Below, piece after piece: positions 25,239 through 36,110 of a stretch of 64,000 nucleotides of DNA. Within the stretch, counting starts at the first letter, position 1; each line of letters begins with the position of its first letter. The stretch is from Adiantum capillus-veneris. Its lineage: Eukaryota > Streptophyta > Polypodiopsida > Polypodiales > Pteridaceae. The stretch is from the NCBI GenBank assembly GCA_014529385.2, contig CM043942.1:27643469-27707468 (forward strand), in the 5' to 3' direction. The notes beneath the pieces were generated by a model. The model was not told the origin of the DNA. It saw nothing but the letters and a program-made list of their open reading frames with translations, and did not search any database. The position numbers and the translations under genes are program-made.

Positions 25239-25805
25239 ATGGAAGAAAAACGTGACGTCAAAACTCACCTTAGCAAGCTAGAGGCACGCTTTGATTCCAT
25301 GGTCAATCTCGCCAACAAAAAGGTCAAGCAAGTCGAAGCGAAGGTGGGCCAAACTCACTCGGCGACCATTGCGAAGGTGCAGACTTGTGTGACAATGAAG
25401 CTTCACGAGCAACAACTACAAGAAGAGAACGTCCTCAAGGTCCAGATCGATGGGCTACCCTCACCATGGTGCACCACCAAGGATACCCTCGAAGAAGCAC
25501 TTAATAAGCTCAATGACATTATTCAATCAGTTAACATCAAGTTGGAAACCATCTCTTGGATCAATGATACACATAGGCATGTGCCGCATGAGCACTGTGT
25601 TCTCAATTTCCAAGACAAATAAGAACGGATTGAGTTGCCATGGCAATTGCACGTCCTCAAAGGAAAAAATGTATGGATCACTGAGGAACTGACCACATAT
25701 CAACTCAACATTAAAAAACATGAATTGAAGAAATTTCACAAAGCATGCAAGCAAGGTAAATGGGTCGTCTACAGAGATGGTAAAGCCATCATCCAGGAGT
25801 TTTGA
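25239..25805 (+). pseudogene. Retroelement ORF1-like protein with one in-frame stop
   Basis: The frame from ATG 25239 is open for 127 codons, has TAA at 25620-25622, and then stays open in the same frame to TGA at 25803-25805 (188 codons in total). The first half (EEKRDVKTHLSKLEARFDSM...) looks like a coiled coil. The part after the stop reads KGKNVWITEELTTYQLNIKK, then FHKACKQGKWVVYRDGKAIIQEF. This resembles the NEDLT...L...AR..K..GK....W.RDGK....R segment that closes ORF1 proteins of many non-LTR retrotransposons. A single base change (AAA to TAA) would explain the stop. The family assignment is inference from pattern memory. Confidence 0.45.
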
Positions 25806-26483
25806 ACTCCTAAAGGGACTCCCCCTCACCTGACTCCCCTTAGGCTTTTCTTTTCTTTACCCTCATAGCGGGCCCTCAGTCCTTAAGTGATATGTATCCA
25901 ATCAAAACCCCTTCACTTAGAAGGAAACACTATTATGTTTTCTTGTTTTGAAAGTGGGAATTAGAGCTTCCCACTAATATAGTGTTTATTAGAAAATTTA
26001 TGAATTTTCCAACAACTTTCACATAAGAGGCTATGGTCTAAATTTGATCCTATGGCTAGGTCTTGGCCAAGTTTTAAAAGTGGGATTTCAAAGCATTGTC
26101 TAGTGCAACCCTACGAAGGTTTTTAGTTTCAAAAAAGCAATCAAGATTTGACCATCAAACAAAATCATGACATTTCTGTGGATCTCCAAAGAAATTGGAA
26201 ATTCCTAGTCTCTAATATGGAGTATTTAAATGTGAAGTACCAATTGAAAAAGTTGTTGTACCTTAGAAGCTCTACCCAATAATATGATCACCTAGTCACA
26301 ATACTTGAAGAAGAGGATCCAACACAAAATTTTCAAGTTGTAGTCAAATCACTTCAAGGGTCAAAGGAAACACAAGTCTGAATGACGATCCACTTCAAGG
26401 AGAGGGTTTTACCTAGCTTCTCATTATTTCACTTGTGAAAAGCTAAGCCATCAAGCCAAAGAATGTTTTGAGAACAAATGAAT
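25806..26483 (+). pseudogene. Degraded retroelement sequence with a zinc-knuckle trace
   Basis: No long frame. At about 26418-26462 the plus strand reads YFTCEKLSHQAKECFEN, a CCHC knuckle (C-x2-C-x4-H-x4-C) in which the first Cys has become Tyr. It ends in a stop two codons later. Probably the gag/ORF1 nucleic-acid-binding part of the same decayed element as 25239-25805. Confidence 0.4.
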
Positions 26484-26892
26484 ACACTCATTGCCAATAT
26501 GTAGGGTAGTTACCCTTTAAGAGGTTACTTCAAGGATCAACCAAAAAGAAGCATCAACAATAAGAAGCAATGAACAAAGCCTCAAGCAAATGTAATTGAG
26601 GAAGAAAATGTAGCAAATATAATTGAGAAAGAAAATGTAGACCAAGGAAGCACTCATTTTGCGACCTATGATGAAGACACTCATTGCCAATATGTAGGGT
26701 AGCTACCCTTTAAGAGGTTACTTCAAGGATCAACCAAAAAGAAGCATCAACAATAAAAGAAGCAATGAACAAAGCCTCAAGCAAATGTAATTGAGGAAGA
26801 AAATGTAGCAAATGTAATTGAGGAAGAAAATGTAGCAAATATAATTGAGAAAGAAAATGTAGACCAAGGAAGCACTCATTTTGCGACCTATG
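26484..26892 (+). repeat. 193-bp tandem duplication with nested ~27-30-bp repeats
   Basis: 'acactcattgccaatatg' starts copies at 26484 and 26677. Both end with 'cattttgcgacctatgat'. The second copy has one extra ~27-bp element ('gcaaatgtaattgaggaag'). In one plus-strand frame these encode repeats of the type NVIEEENVA/NIIEKENV, ending DQGSTHFATYD. Confidence 0.85.
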
Positions 26893-27740
26893 ATTTGGGA
26901 TCTTGCATATTGTAAAGCATATTAAGATTTTCCGATACCTCACTCCTTTGTATTGTTTTGGATACTGCGTGGAAGTGTTTGGTCTCAATTAGGTCATTGG
27001 TTTGAGGAGAGGTCTTATGAGTATGAGTCGTTCTAGCACCCTATGATTAAGCCATTTCATATTAACTTATGAGTTTCTCTTTCACACACTATTCATAGTA
27101 TAACTCCAAGGAGAGGTTTGTCATGTATGCAATTTCAACTATGTCCCACCTATTAAGAGGTACATGATGAGACTTTATAGGAGTTTACAATTGAGTTTAT
27201 GAGTACACATGATGATTTTATATGAGTCCAAATCAGTCCCCCACTTTTATGGGGTTAATCCCTTTCTTGGGGGGGTCACTTAATAATTATGTGACTATCA
27301 TGTGAATGCAGCAAAAGGGGTTACTAAATTTTTATTTTTTCTCACATTTTCACACATACAGAAGGGTACTCTAAAATGGAGTTGGATTTTTTTTTTTACA
27401 GATTGAATAGAAAAAGGATGTTATTTATTTGTCAAAAGTTCACAGATAATGAGTTTAAAAAATAGTCCTTGAACGCGCATGATATACACAACTTATACAT
27501 AGTGACCCCCCGAGATCCCTCTTCCTAGGAAGACTTCTCTTGAGGGTCATTCACTTGGATAGAGTTATACTACACAAGATATGCATAGCTCAAGGATATA
27601 AAGAGATCCCCTTTGTACTCTCTTTCTTTTGGATCCCGCAAGTCTATTATCCATTTCAATTATCTCTTATATGTAATTATGCTCTCCTAATTATGAATAT
27701 GTGTTGGCCCTATCGGCTGTGATCCTAACAAGGAAAATAA
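26893..27740. other. No gene recognised
   Basis: AT-rich non-coding sequence. Short G and C runs (about 27270 and 27506) do not sit next to LTR-like ends. Confidence 0.4.
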
Positions 27741-28138
27741 CAATAGTTGCAATTCCTCATGTGCAAGATAGTGAAAAGTGGTCAACCAACAACAAAGTCT
27801 CCCTTGGAAATATTTTGATCAACTCAATTAGAGAGAACAAATTGAAGCAACTCCAATAGATGGCCAAGCATCCCAATTTGAAAATTAAGAACATGGAAAC
27901 TTTCACCAACATTTGGAGGCATGTAGTACTATAGGAGCAGTTGACGTGGGTAAATCAATTCAATGAAGTGGTTATGGAAAATCTTGCCATTCATAGTGCA
28001 TTAGCTTATGTATATTGGAAAAGCAATCATATAAGCTTACATCTTGAAGACATATTATGTTATAAAAGGCTAGCATTGGCCAAAAAAATGACTAACAAGA
28101 TTGTTAGTCACGACATTAAAAAAATATGTACTAGTTAG
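27741..28138 (+). pseudogene. Unrecognised ORF remnant
   Basis: One frame is coding-like from about 27750 with two stops and is open from 27941 to 28138. It reads NLKIKNMETFTNIWRHVVL, then EQLTWVNQFNEVVMENLAIHSALAYVYWKSNHISLHLEDILCYKRLALAKKMTNKIV. The composition and regular spacing look like real protein. I cannot name the family. It lies among retroelement remains in the same orientation. Confidence 0.35.
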
Positions 28139-28786
28139 TGTGTCTACTAAGTGTAGTCATATTATGAAATTTCAAGAAGCTCTTGACAAAAAAAAACTAT
28201 TCTATATGCAGCTTTGTTAAATTTATTGGTTGCAAGATGTGTCAAGCATGCCAGAATTTCTTAGAGAGAAATCTATTCCATATGTGGTCTTGTCAAACGT
28301 TGTGATGTGTTTTTACAGATGATAGAACCAACCTTGAGAACACTTTAATGATGTTTTCACATTCTTTTTGTGAGTCCCATATGTACATAGATTATGCTTG
28401 TACAAATTTTGCATAAGCAGTGTGTGTTATGTATCACTACACATGGACAACAGTTGGTTGTATGTAGTACAGAGTTTTGTTGTTTTTGTACATATAAGTT
28501 CCCACACTTAAAAGTCTGACTAAGTGATTATAAAAGATGGAAAAATTTGATGTTTTTATGAATTTTTTTTCGTGAGTGTTGAGGATGTTTGAGGGAAGAA
28601 CAAGGAACCAAATCAGGCCTGCTTCTTCCATATGATGGAGGCATTCTGATGCGGAAGGCCCATTGTTGCTAGCTATGTGTGTAGTCATGAGCGCCTACGG
28701 TCACCCTACAGGGATATACATTAGCGAGTTGAATAAGGTATAACCCATTCACGGTAGAATAAAAACATAAGATATTTCCATAGATT
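28139..28786. other. No gene recognised
   Basis: AT-rich. The small minus-strand ORFs look like chance. Confidence 0.4.
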
Positions 28787-29600
28787 TTGGGTTGGTTTTT
28801 TTTTATTTTTAGTTTCCTTGCATATTTGTGGGATAAGGAAGACATTGTGTTTGATAGCACATGTGAAACGAATGAGGTTATGCAAACTATGAATGTGAAT
28901 TTTCAATATAGAGAAGCTCATTTGGGTAATCCTATGCTAGATTACTCATTGAGGAAGCTTCATATGGGCTTTAATGAGAACAGTGGTGGTGCATGACTGT
29001 GATGTGACATGCAAACAAGTGGAAGAAGATGTTATCAATGTGGCTGTTGTCATTGATGTAGGTTCAAATGCTATTTATGATCGTATGGATGATTGCGACG
29101 ATGAGCATGAAGGTTCTAGTCTTTATGATTTTTAAGATGATTTGGATCCCATTGGTATGCATGATTTTGATGAAGATGAAGATTGTGTCCCTTACAGTGT
29201 GTCTGATGAGAATGATTTGGCTTATGCTCATGTAGAAGAGGATGTCGTTAAAGAAAGTGATATGGATTCAAGTGAAGATGATTCTATGGAATCTTATTTG
29301 ATGGATAAAAATGTTTGTTTGGTTCATGTTCTTGTGAAATCTGATGATATGCATGTTATGGTTGATGATGACTATGTATGGACCTATGGTTTGTTTTATG
29401 AGCCACTAGTTGTTGAGAATTCCTATCTTAATAAAGAAAGCATTTGTGGAGAAGTCGTGAAGGTAACCCAAGAGGGATCTATCCTTGAAAAGTATGATGA
29501 GATAACTGGTCATATGGGTAATTTCCTTTTGTTTGATGTGTATGCAAACTCGGATGATCCTATTTCTAGTAGCCTTGTAAGTGATGGGCAAGTGTTTGTG
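28787..29600 (+). pseudogene. Acidic protein remnant, family unknown
   Basis: Two plus-strand frames joined by a shift near 28985-29000. The first (28787-28996) includes DKEDIVFDSTCETNEVMQTM. The second, open from 29142, is very acidic (HDFDEDEDCVPYSVSDEND, DSSEDDSMESYLMD) and continues LVHVLVKSDDMHVMVDDDY. A stop at about 29133 separates its upstream part (EEDVINVAVVIDVGSNAIYD). The formal frame runs to 29780, but beyond about 29600 it is antisense to the gag sequence of element B. The real protein probably ends there, at a junction between two mobile elements. Confidence 0.35.
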
Positions 29601-30427
29601 AAAAACAACACTATCATTTGGTTATATGTTTCAAATGGAGAACTCATGGATGAGGATGTCATTAATAGGATACCCACCTTCTCTAGGGTTTTCTGTAAAT
29701 CCTTCCATAAGTATGGACTGAGTTTCAACAGTTCTCCCAAGGTAAGAGTGCATTGGATAGGTGTAGACATGATTGAATGAATGTTGTCTACTTCGAGAGT
29801 TTGTTTGGCTCTTTTGACTTGAGTGGTTTTGCAAATGATAGACTCGTCTTCGTTATCTCCCAAGTAAGAAGGTAATGTTTTTAATGTCATCGATTTAGAT
29901 ATTCCTGAAGCCTCTGACCCGCAATCCCCGTACAAGGATTGTATATCCATGTTTATATCAGATGGTAGGTTATCCAACCAGACTTCCTCTATAGGAGCTA
30001 ACTTTAAAGTTAGGCTCCCATCATTGATCTCCCTTACCTTTTCCCATAAGTGTCCTGGCCAATCTTCCTCCACAAATGGAATTCCGTCTAAGGCATCTTC
30101 ATTGTCCGGCACTATGAGCTCTGGTTCATTTGTTTCAAGGTGGGGTTCGGCCACCACATCAGATTTAGCTTTCTTTTCTTCTACTGCAAGCTCTTCCGGT
30201 TTTGCAATACTTTCAAGCTTGGGTTTTTGTTTATCCAGCATTTCCTGCATGATTCTTACCAAATTTTGATAAGCTTCCAGCTTAGTTGCTTCCATGTCTG
30301 GAGATGGATAGTTTTTCCATTTGTTTTCCATGTTTTGGCCTGCTTTAAGTCCTGCTTGGTAGGCTTCCAAGGCAACATTGATAGGCTCAAAAATTTTATC
30401 AACCAGAATGGATCCTCCAGATTTCAT
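29600..30427 (-). pseudogene. Gag C-terminal / pre-protease region of element B
   Basis: A 305-residue frame starts at 30427 and formally ends at 29510. It is Lys/Glu-rich with a likely helical first half (AYQAGLKAGQNMENKW), then FVEEDWPGHLWEKVREINDGSLTL and HSIMSTPIQCTLTLGELLKLSPYLWKDLQKTLEKVGIL. All of these have counterparts in element A (2350-3191). The last ~30 residues do not match A and probably come from a fused neighbouring sequence. No enzymatic motif is seen. Confidence 0.6.
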
Positions 30428-30690
30428 GGTTGTTTCCTTGAATTCACTGTGCCAGTTTCTCTCAACTTGTCCTGGGCTAGAATTTTTGCTCTCTCTTCGT
30501 TTTCAACCCGTGGTTGTTTTTGTTTTCTAATCTCATATCTTTTGCTTCTGCTCCTTTTGATTTTTTGAGAAGAAACTTTCGTGTTCTCCAAATCATCAAA
30601 GGAATTGTGTTTCTTTTTCTTTGCCTGGGCTCTAGTGATTACCTTGATTTGAACAATCGGTTCGCTCTCTGATAAGCTACTAGGCATCAC
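30424..30690 (-). pseudogene. TRAQA segment of element B gag
   Basis: An 88-residue basic frame with IVQIKVITRAQAKKKKHN and several KKxKRSRSKR clusters. The TRAQA motif matches KVMTRAQAQEAAKN in element A. It overlaps the neighbouring frames by a few bases, so it is joined to them by frameshifts. Confidence 0.6.
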
Positions 30691-31432
30691 TTGGACTATT
30701 GACTACAGTTTTTTCCTTGTTCAAAGGATTCTTAGGAAAATCTTTCGGGAAGTGTCCTCCCTTTTTGCAACATTGTATGCAATAGGCTTCAATCGGTTTG
30801 AGGATTTTGTCAGGCTCTGGACATTCGTTCTTCCAATGGTCATCAACACCACAGTTATGATAGTTTCCTGTTCTGGGCTTCATCATGGGTCTTCCCATAG
30901 GAGGTCTGACACCTTGATTAGCTACATAATACATTGGTGCGAGCTCTGGTGGAGCATAAGTCATGGTTTCCTCCATTGGTGGTGGGTGTGGACTATACCA
31001 ATCTCCCTCTACCATTATTGTAGATGGACTAGGCTCTGCATAGGGTGTAACAGGCACTAATGCTTGTTCATCTATGACTGCTTCTGAGTGCATGTACTTT
31101 ACAGGCACCGCATTATGTCCTGGATAAGGAGTTTGTTGTCCCAACACAGTTTGAGGTCTCTCCATACCCATTGGTGGTCTTTGAACTTGAGCCATATTAG
31201 GCTGATATCTGTATATGGGTTGTCCTGGTGGCCTCATGGGCAGGTACTGAACATTCCCATCATACTTTGGTCTGAAGTAGCACTCGTGAGTCTCGTGGTT
31301 GGTCCATTTACCCTCGATTTCACACCATTTTTGTTGCCTAATTGGTTGTCCTTGTGGGGATATCCCCTGTCTTGGTCCTCTCATAGGTGCTTTTTGCATA
31401 TTGTTCATCATGTCATTCATCCATTTTAGCAT
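30680..31432 (-). pseudogene. Pro/Met-rich linker and double zinc knuckle of element B
   Basis: A 250-residue frame. The first ~180 residues are rich in Pro, Met, Gln and Tyr (MRPPGQPIYRYQP, GMERPQTVLGQQTPYP). Two damaged knuckles follow: YHNCGVDDHWKNECPEPDK (first Cys replaced by Tyr) and YCIQCCKKGGHFPKDFPKNP (last Cys replaced by Phe). The sequence ends near the frameshift to the TRAQA segment. Its place matches 1555-2202 in element A. Confidence 0.65.
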
Positions 31433-31541
31433 ATCTTCTATGGCTGAGAGTGGTGCTGCAGCAGCTGTTCCACTTGTGCTAGTTTTGTGGATGCAGTCTT
31501 CTCGCTTTGGTTATCCTTAGGGACATCCTCTTCATTAAAGA

Positions 31542-31958
31542 TCAATTGTCTCCTAGGTCGATAGCATCAGACACACACGCCTCTAGGGTTGTATGCTTTT
31601 TACTATAAAGTATAGCATGAAGTTCTTTGTTTAGCAGTCCCTCCAGAAACAATGAAACAAATCGCTCCTCTGCAGGTATCTCCATCTTTGGGCATCTGGC
31701 AATGTATTGTTTCATTCGAGTTGCACAATCCCTAACAGACTCACCATGTTTCTGTTTAAAGCTGTAGATTTGAGCTACTGTATTATGTTTAATCCCTGTT
31801 TTAGAACAAGCAGCTACAAATCCTTGAGCTAATGTATTCAAATCCATGATTGACCTTGGTGGAATGTTTTGGAACCATGTCAAAGCTTTTCCTTCTAATG
31901 TCATTCCAAACCTCTCGAATTGAGTATGGAAGTCGAATATACGCTCTGCTCTTAGCAC
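31542..31958 (-). pseudogene. gag: Gag core of element B
   Basis: A 138-residue frame begins LRAERIFDFHTQFERFGMTLEGKALTWFQ and continues KHNTVAQIYSFKQKHGESVRDCATRMKQYIARCP and EERFVSLFLEGL. This is the plant retrotransposon gag pattern, parallel to element A. The codons before it (to about 32150) continue the same domain in other frames, so the original gag was longer. The stop at 31542 and the shifts break it. Confidence 0.7.
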
Positions 31959-32151
31959 TTGCTTGAAGCTTGCTAAGTGGTCATATGGATCCCCTGATCC
32001 ACTATATTTTTTGACTCATTTTTGGAAATCAGCTGGTCTGACACGTCTATTTGGTTCAACTCCAGGTCTTCTGGAAGTTGGTCCTATTCCGAGTCCTTTA
32101 AACCAGTCTGTCGAAAATAGTGACTCATGTAGCCCTGGACTGGCTTTTGTG

Positions 32152-33018
32152 TCACCCGTTTGATGAGGTGGTTTCTGGTTTCTTCACATTACTCTCAGAT
32201 GATCTCTCAGGATGTTCGTCTCTTGGAGTGGTTTCTGGTCCTTGACCCAATATCCAATCCCGTATGTAATACCCCTGGTATTTGGTTTGTTCTACCTCCT
32301 CAGGAGTCATCATAACAAAGTTGTTGTTATAACAATCCCTAAACAAGTAAGTTGGTAGATCCGCAGATCCCTTATCTTTGATTTTGAAGATATAGATGAT
32401 CTTCATGGCCGTTAATTGTCCTGGTCTAGCATGAGAAGTCCACAAAAGATCTTTTATGTTTCTATCTTCTCAATAATTGACTCCGATCCTAGGATTATCC
32501 GTACTAAGCTGTTTCAAGGGCTTCAAGTCTACTTGATCGTATCCCTCGAATTCCAAAGTTGGTGGTCCTTCTTTTGCTGACATATCTGGGATCATAGTGT
32601 TTACTTCTAATCCCCATTTGTCTATCACATCAGGATTTTCAACCTTTACATATTGAGTTTTGTATCGATTCATGTACATTTTTCCTTGTTTGTTTGCCCT
32701 AACCTCTTCTTCGAACTCAATACCATGATCATTAATACGAATAGCATACTCTTCGTTAGGATCCAAGTAAACCTGGACTCCATGATGATTAGTCTAGTAA
32801 AAAGAGAGTATATGCTTATAGCGCATTCTCGTTCCGGTTTCAGAGTGAGTCGAGTAAGAAGACATTTCGGATGTTGAATCGGAAAAAGTGTCCGAGACTT
32901 CTTCAAGAATTGTGTGCAAGGAATTGCCTTGATTCACGCTTTCTTCAGTGGATACTCTACTGGTGTTTTCTCCAGATAGGCCTTGATTTCCTATTACACA
33001 ACCGGATCTAAGGTTCAT
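32152..33018 (-). pseudogene. N-terminal domain of element B polyprotein
   Basis: Three frames in order: 33018-32794 (Ser/Thr/Glu-rich, MNLRSGCVIGNQGLSGEN), 32766-32470 (NEEYAIRINDHGIEFEEEVRANKQGKMYMNRYKTQYVKVENPDVID) and 32445-32152 (ARPGQLTAMKIIYIFKIKDKG, then TPEEVEQTKYQGYYIRDWILGQ). The last matches the end of 338-759 in element A. The domain precedes gag and is unknown to me. Total length is roughly 290 residues. Confidence 0.5.
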
Positions 33019-34975
33019 ATAGACTTATGAAGCCCTGGATAGAGTACTCACCTTAGATTGACTTGTAGTCAATTTCCACTTGACTCAATTGCAACTTTCT
33101 GTCAAGCCAGTGATTCCTCGTCTGCAACCTGATTCCTGTACAAAATTTGTCAAATTAGCTATTTTTCTATAAGGACAGTAGAGCTCTTGAGAACTCCAGT
33201 GGTCTGTATTTCACTTCAATTCGTCTATGGAAGTCAAAATTTTGACTTTCAGATTCAGCTTAGCACAATCAAAGGTTTAATCTGCAATCTGTAAATTGAG
33301 TGTATCTGTACCAATTTTGATCCAATTGAACCCAAAATTCCCCTATGGCCTTATATTATGCTGGTCTAACACCGTATAAGCCCAAATGTCAAATTTGAAG
33401 TCTCTGGATAGCAGAAGTAAATAATCGCGATTATTTACTTTTGTCACTTTTTTCCACTTTTTGAATTGGTTTGGCAAGTATACAACTTGTTAAAGCCCTT
33501 GGGCAAGTTTCAACAAGTTTAGACAAAATTTGATCAAGTTTACCCAACTGTTCCATGTCCGTAGACTCTAATTTCGAAAATTTGGCTTAAGTCTCACTTT
33601 TGTGGTCCAAATTTCACCAAAATTGATTTGTGGGGTCTAATTGATGTGTCTGACCTTGTGGTATACTCAAATTTGCAAAATCACCAAGTTTTGAAGCAAA
33701 TGTAAATAATCACAATTATTTACTTTAGACACTTTTTTGTAAATTTTTATCCCAACTTTGACACAGATCTATTAAGCACCTTATATTAAGGTCACTAGAC
33801 AATTTTCAACAAATTTGGACAATTTTTGGTCAAGTGGTCATCAATTATCTGTCCGCATACTAACTTTGCAATTTTTGCCACAGTTTTCACCCCAGTGATC
33901 CAAATCCTTCCAAATTTGGTTTGTGGACTTATTACAACATGATAAAGCCGGTGGTATACCAACTTGGTCAAAAAAGTTCAAAAACAGGACAGATGTAAAT
34001 AATCGCGATTATTTACTTTTGTCAAATTTTTACAAGTTTTTGGTCAGTTGAGCATATACACATGTTTATCACCTCAATATAAGCCTATGAATCAATTTTC
34101 ACCAAGTTTGAATAAATTTTTCTTCTATTCACACTCAAGATTCAAAAAGTCAGTACAAACTTTAGTTTTCACCCAGTTTTTTGCCAGTTTAGTGATCCAA
34201 ATCTCTCGGGCCTTTACAAAAGTTGTTTGTACACATGCAATGAGTCAATGGTATGAGCCTTGGCCAAATTAGAGCAAAAAGTTAATAATCGTGATTATTA
34301 ACTTGAGGCTTGATATGAGCACTTTTTTTAAATTTTCTCACAGACAATCCTTTTATGATGTTTTTTTAAGCCTATAAATCAAGTCAAAACTTAATTTGGC
34401 CTAAAATATCAAGAAAAAGTAAATAATCTGAGTTTTGATCAACTTCTTGAAATTTTTACCTCGAAGTGTCCTTGAGCTTACCCACTGGTTCAGACAACTC
34501 TTAGGCTTACTCCCCCGTTGGATTGAGTGAATTTGAGTCTTTTCGTGTTATTTCTAGCCGTAGACCTGAAACTTTACATAACAACTTACACTTGATTCTT
34601 TCAGAGAGAGCAATGCTATGAAATCCACCTCGGATCCTACTTACCCTACTCCTAGTTTCTCCTGCAATGGGGTTGTGGAAATTGTCCGCAAATACTCGTT
34701 TTCTTGTATTTTTTATGTTTTTCAAAGTCTTGATCTTAAGACTTGTCTCGTCTACCAATAATTCTCCAAATCCTAATCTAAATCTACAATCCTAAAGGTA
34801 CTCAGCAAGTACGATTACTTCCAAGCTACCTCTACACAGCAAAAGACGACAATCTTAAGCTATGCGGTTTCTAAAAGAGAGTTTTGAACTCTAGGCGAAC
34901 CTAGAGGAAATTAAAGGACAGTTACACAAAACGCTTGTGTTTTTCCCTAGTTTAGGTCTCTTCGATCCTCAGTAG
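33019..34975 (-). repeat. Leader of element B with tandem ~285-bp palindrome-bearing units
   Basis: Between the PBS and the first coding frame lies about 2 kb of AT-rich sequence built from diverged units of 285-293 bp. Each unit carries a palindrome whose half is AAGTAAATAATCG. The centres lie at 33417-33438 (perfect, extendable to 26 bp at 33415-33440), 33702-33723, 33995-34016 (perfect 22-bp core) and 34281-34302. A half-site follows at 34419. The sequence between palindromes also recurs loosely ('ccaaatttcaccaaaattgatttgtgg'-type phrases). No coding frame. Confidence 0.8.
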
Positions 34976-34983
34976 TGGCGCCA
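34966..34983 (-). other. Primer-binding site of element B
   Basis: TGGCGCCACTACTGAGG on the minus strand, two bases after the LTR end (...GCGTCCCACA). A TGGCGCC start is the form used by several plant Ty3 lineages with tRNA primers other than initiator Met. Confidence 0.6.
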
Positions 34984-34985
34984 AA

Positions 34986-35905
34986 TGTGGGACGCAAGTC
35001 TAACCTCACCATCCTATCTTATTGCAGTATTAGCAAGAACCACGATTAATTTGTCAAACCATGGGACGAAGCTGACTCAACTAGTGCATAGAGGCTACAA
35101 GAGTTTGTCAATCTCTCGAAAAACAACTAACAACTCGCATTTAACTCAAGCTACACTCAAGTAACTGAAATCACCAAAAGCCAATCACTCATCGGCAAGA
35201 AAATCACATCCGTTACAGCATCAAATGACATCCAAACATAACGAAACTTCTAGGACAAGTTTATAAAACTTAAGCACACATGTCTATGGCCTCAAACCCC
35301 ACTTTAGGTCAAGTTCCAAAATCGCGATTATTAACAGCAGTGGATTTTGGACCTAGTCGTTTTCGACCTAAAATGCATCTAAATGCTTAGCAATGATACC
35401 CCAATACCCCACCTATGCTTAGTTTTCGATTTAAAATTGTAAATTCCTAATATGATGAAATTAGGCCACGGGTCGACGACGCCAAAAGCTACGAAATACT
35501 GTGAATGGCTTACGTCAATGCGTAGAGCTCTTACCTGCGGTTGCAATGCAACAAACGCATTCGCAATGTGACAACCAGCGAGGGAGTAGAAAGCGTGAGA
35601 AGGAGAGAAGTGAGCGCCGTTAGCTCACGCTGTGTATTTCTTATCCAAAAAACTTATAAAAACTTACAAAAATTGGCTTTTATACCTTAGCCAAGGTTTT
35701 TGGGTGGTCAAAAGTAATAATCTGGAGTTCTACTAAAGCTGGGAATTGAATGGCTGATACAATCTAGATGCTTGTAGCCCCGGCTCATTAATTACAAGGT
35801 TTATCAAGAAAACAGGAGTTACAATATTCTCGATTTATCAAAATAATAATTGTTTTTACAAGGAGAACTCCGAAAAATGGTGTCCACGTTAGCTTGCTGC
35901 TAACA
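34986..35905 (-). repeat. LTR of element B (920 bp)
   Basis: Reads TGTTAGCAGC...CGTCCCACA on the minus strand, with TG/CA ends and the PBS immediately after. A purine run (complement of ttccccatgatggg) precedes it at 35906-35919. A half-palindrome 'aaaatcgcgattattaac' sits inside at about 35322-35339. Confidence 0.65.
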
Positions 35906-36110
35906 TTCCCCATGATGGGTAAGTTGCACAATAAAGCCCTCCTCACAAGAGGGTGTAGCCTTGCCCAAGGAAGGGTTTGCTTCCTTTGAGATTTACCTTA
36001 GACACGCATGGCAAATTTTATTTAACTCTTCCCAATGATGGGTAATTTTCACAATAAAACCTTCCTCACGGAGGGTAAAGCCTTGCACAAGGAAGGGTAT
36101 GATTGATAGA
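35906..36110. repeat. Two ~126-bp direct repeats
   Basis: 'ttccccatgatgggtaa...aaggaagggt' at 35906-35984 recurs as 'tcccaatgatgggtaa...aaggaagggt' at 36033-36109. Function unknown. Confidence 0.7.

Larger units (their letters stand above)
29600..35905 (-). mobile_element. Ty3/gypsy-like element B (relative of A), 3'-truncated
   Basis: On the minus strand the order is LTR (35905-34986), PBS, long leader with palindromic repeats, N-terminal domain (33018-32152), gag core (31958-31542), zinc-knuckle region (31432-30680) and pre-protease region (30427-29510). Protease, RT and integrase are not found, and similarity to element A stops near 29600. The 3' LTR is not recognised in the window. Several stops and shifts make the copy inactive. 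Confidence 0.7.

Noticed and set aside
27238-27290. Polypurine tract / LTR start suggested by C and G runs
   Set aside because: No TG/CA LTR ends or direct-repeat partner next to them.
29142-29780. A single real 212-residue acidic protein
   Set aside because: Its last third is antisense to well-supported gag sequence of element B; only the upstream part is kept as a possible remnant.
33417-34302. CRISPR-like array
   Set aside because: Spacing of ~285 bp, related sequence between repeats and the plant context rule it out; these are tandem repeat units.
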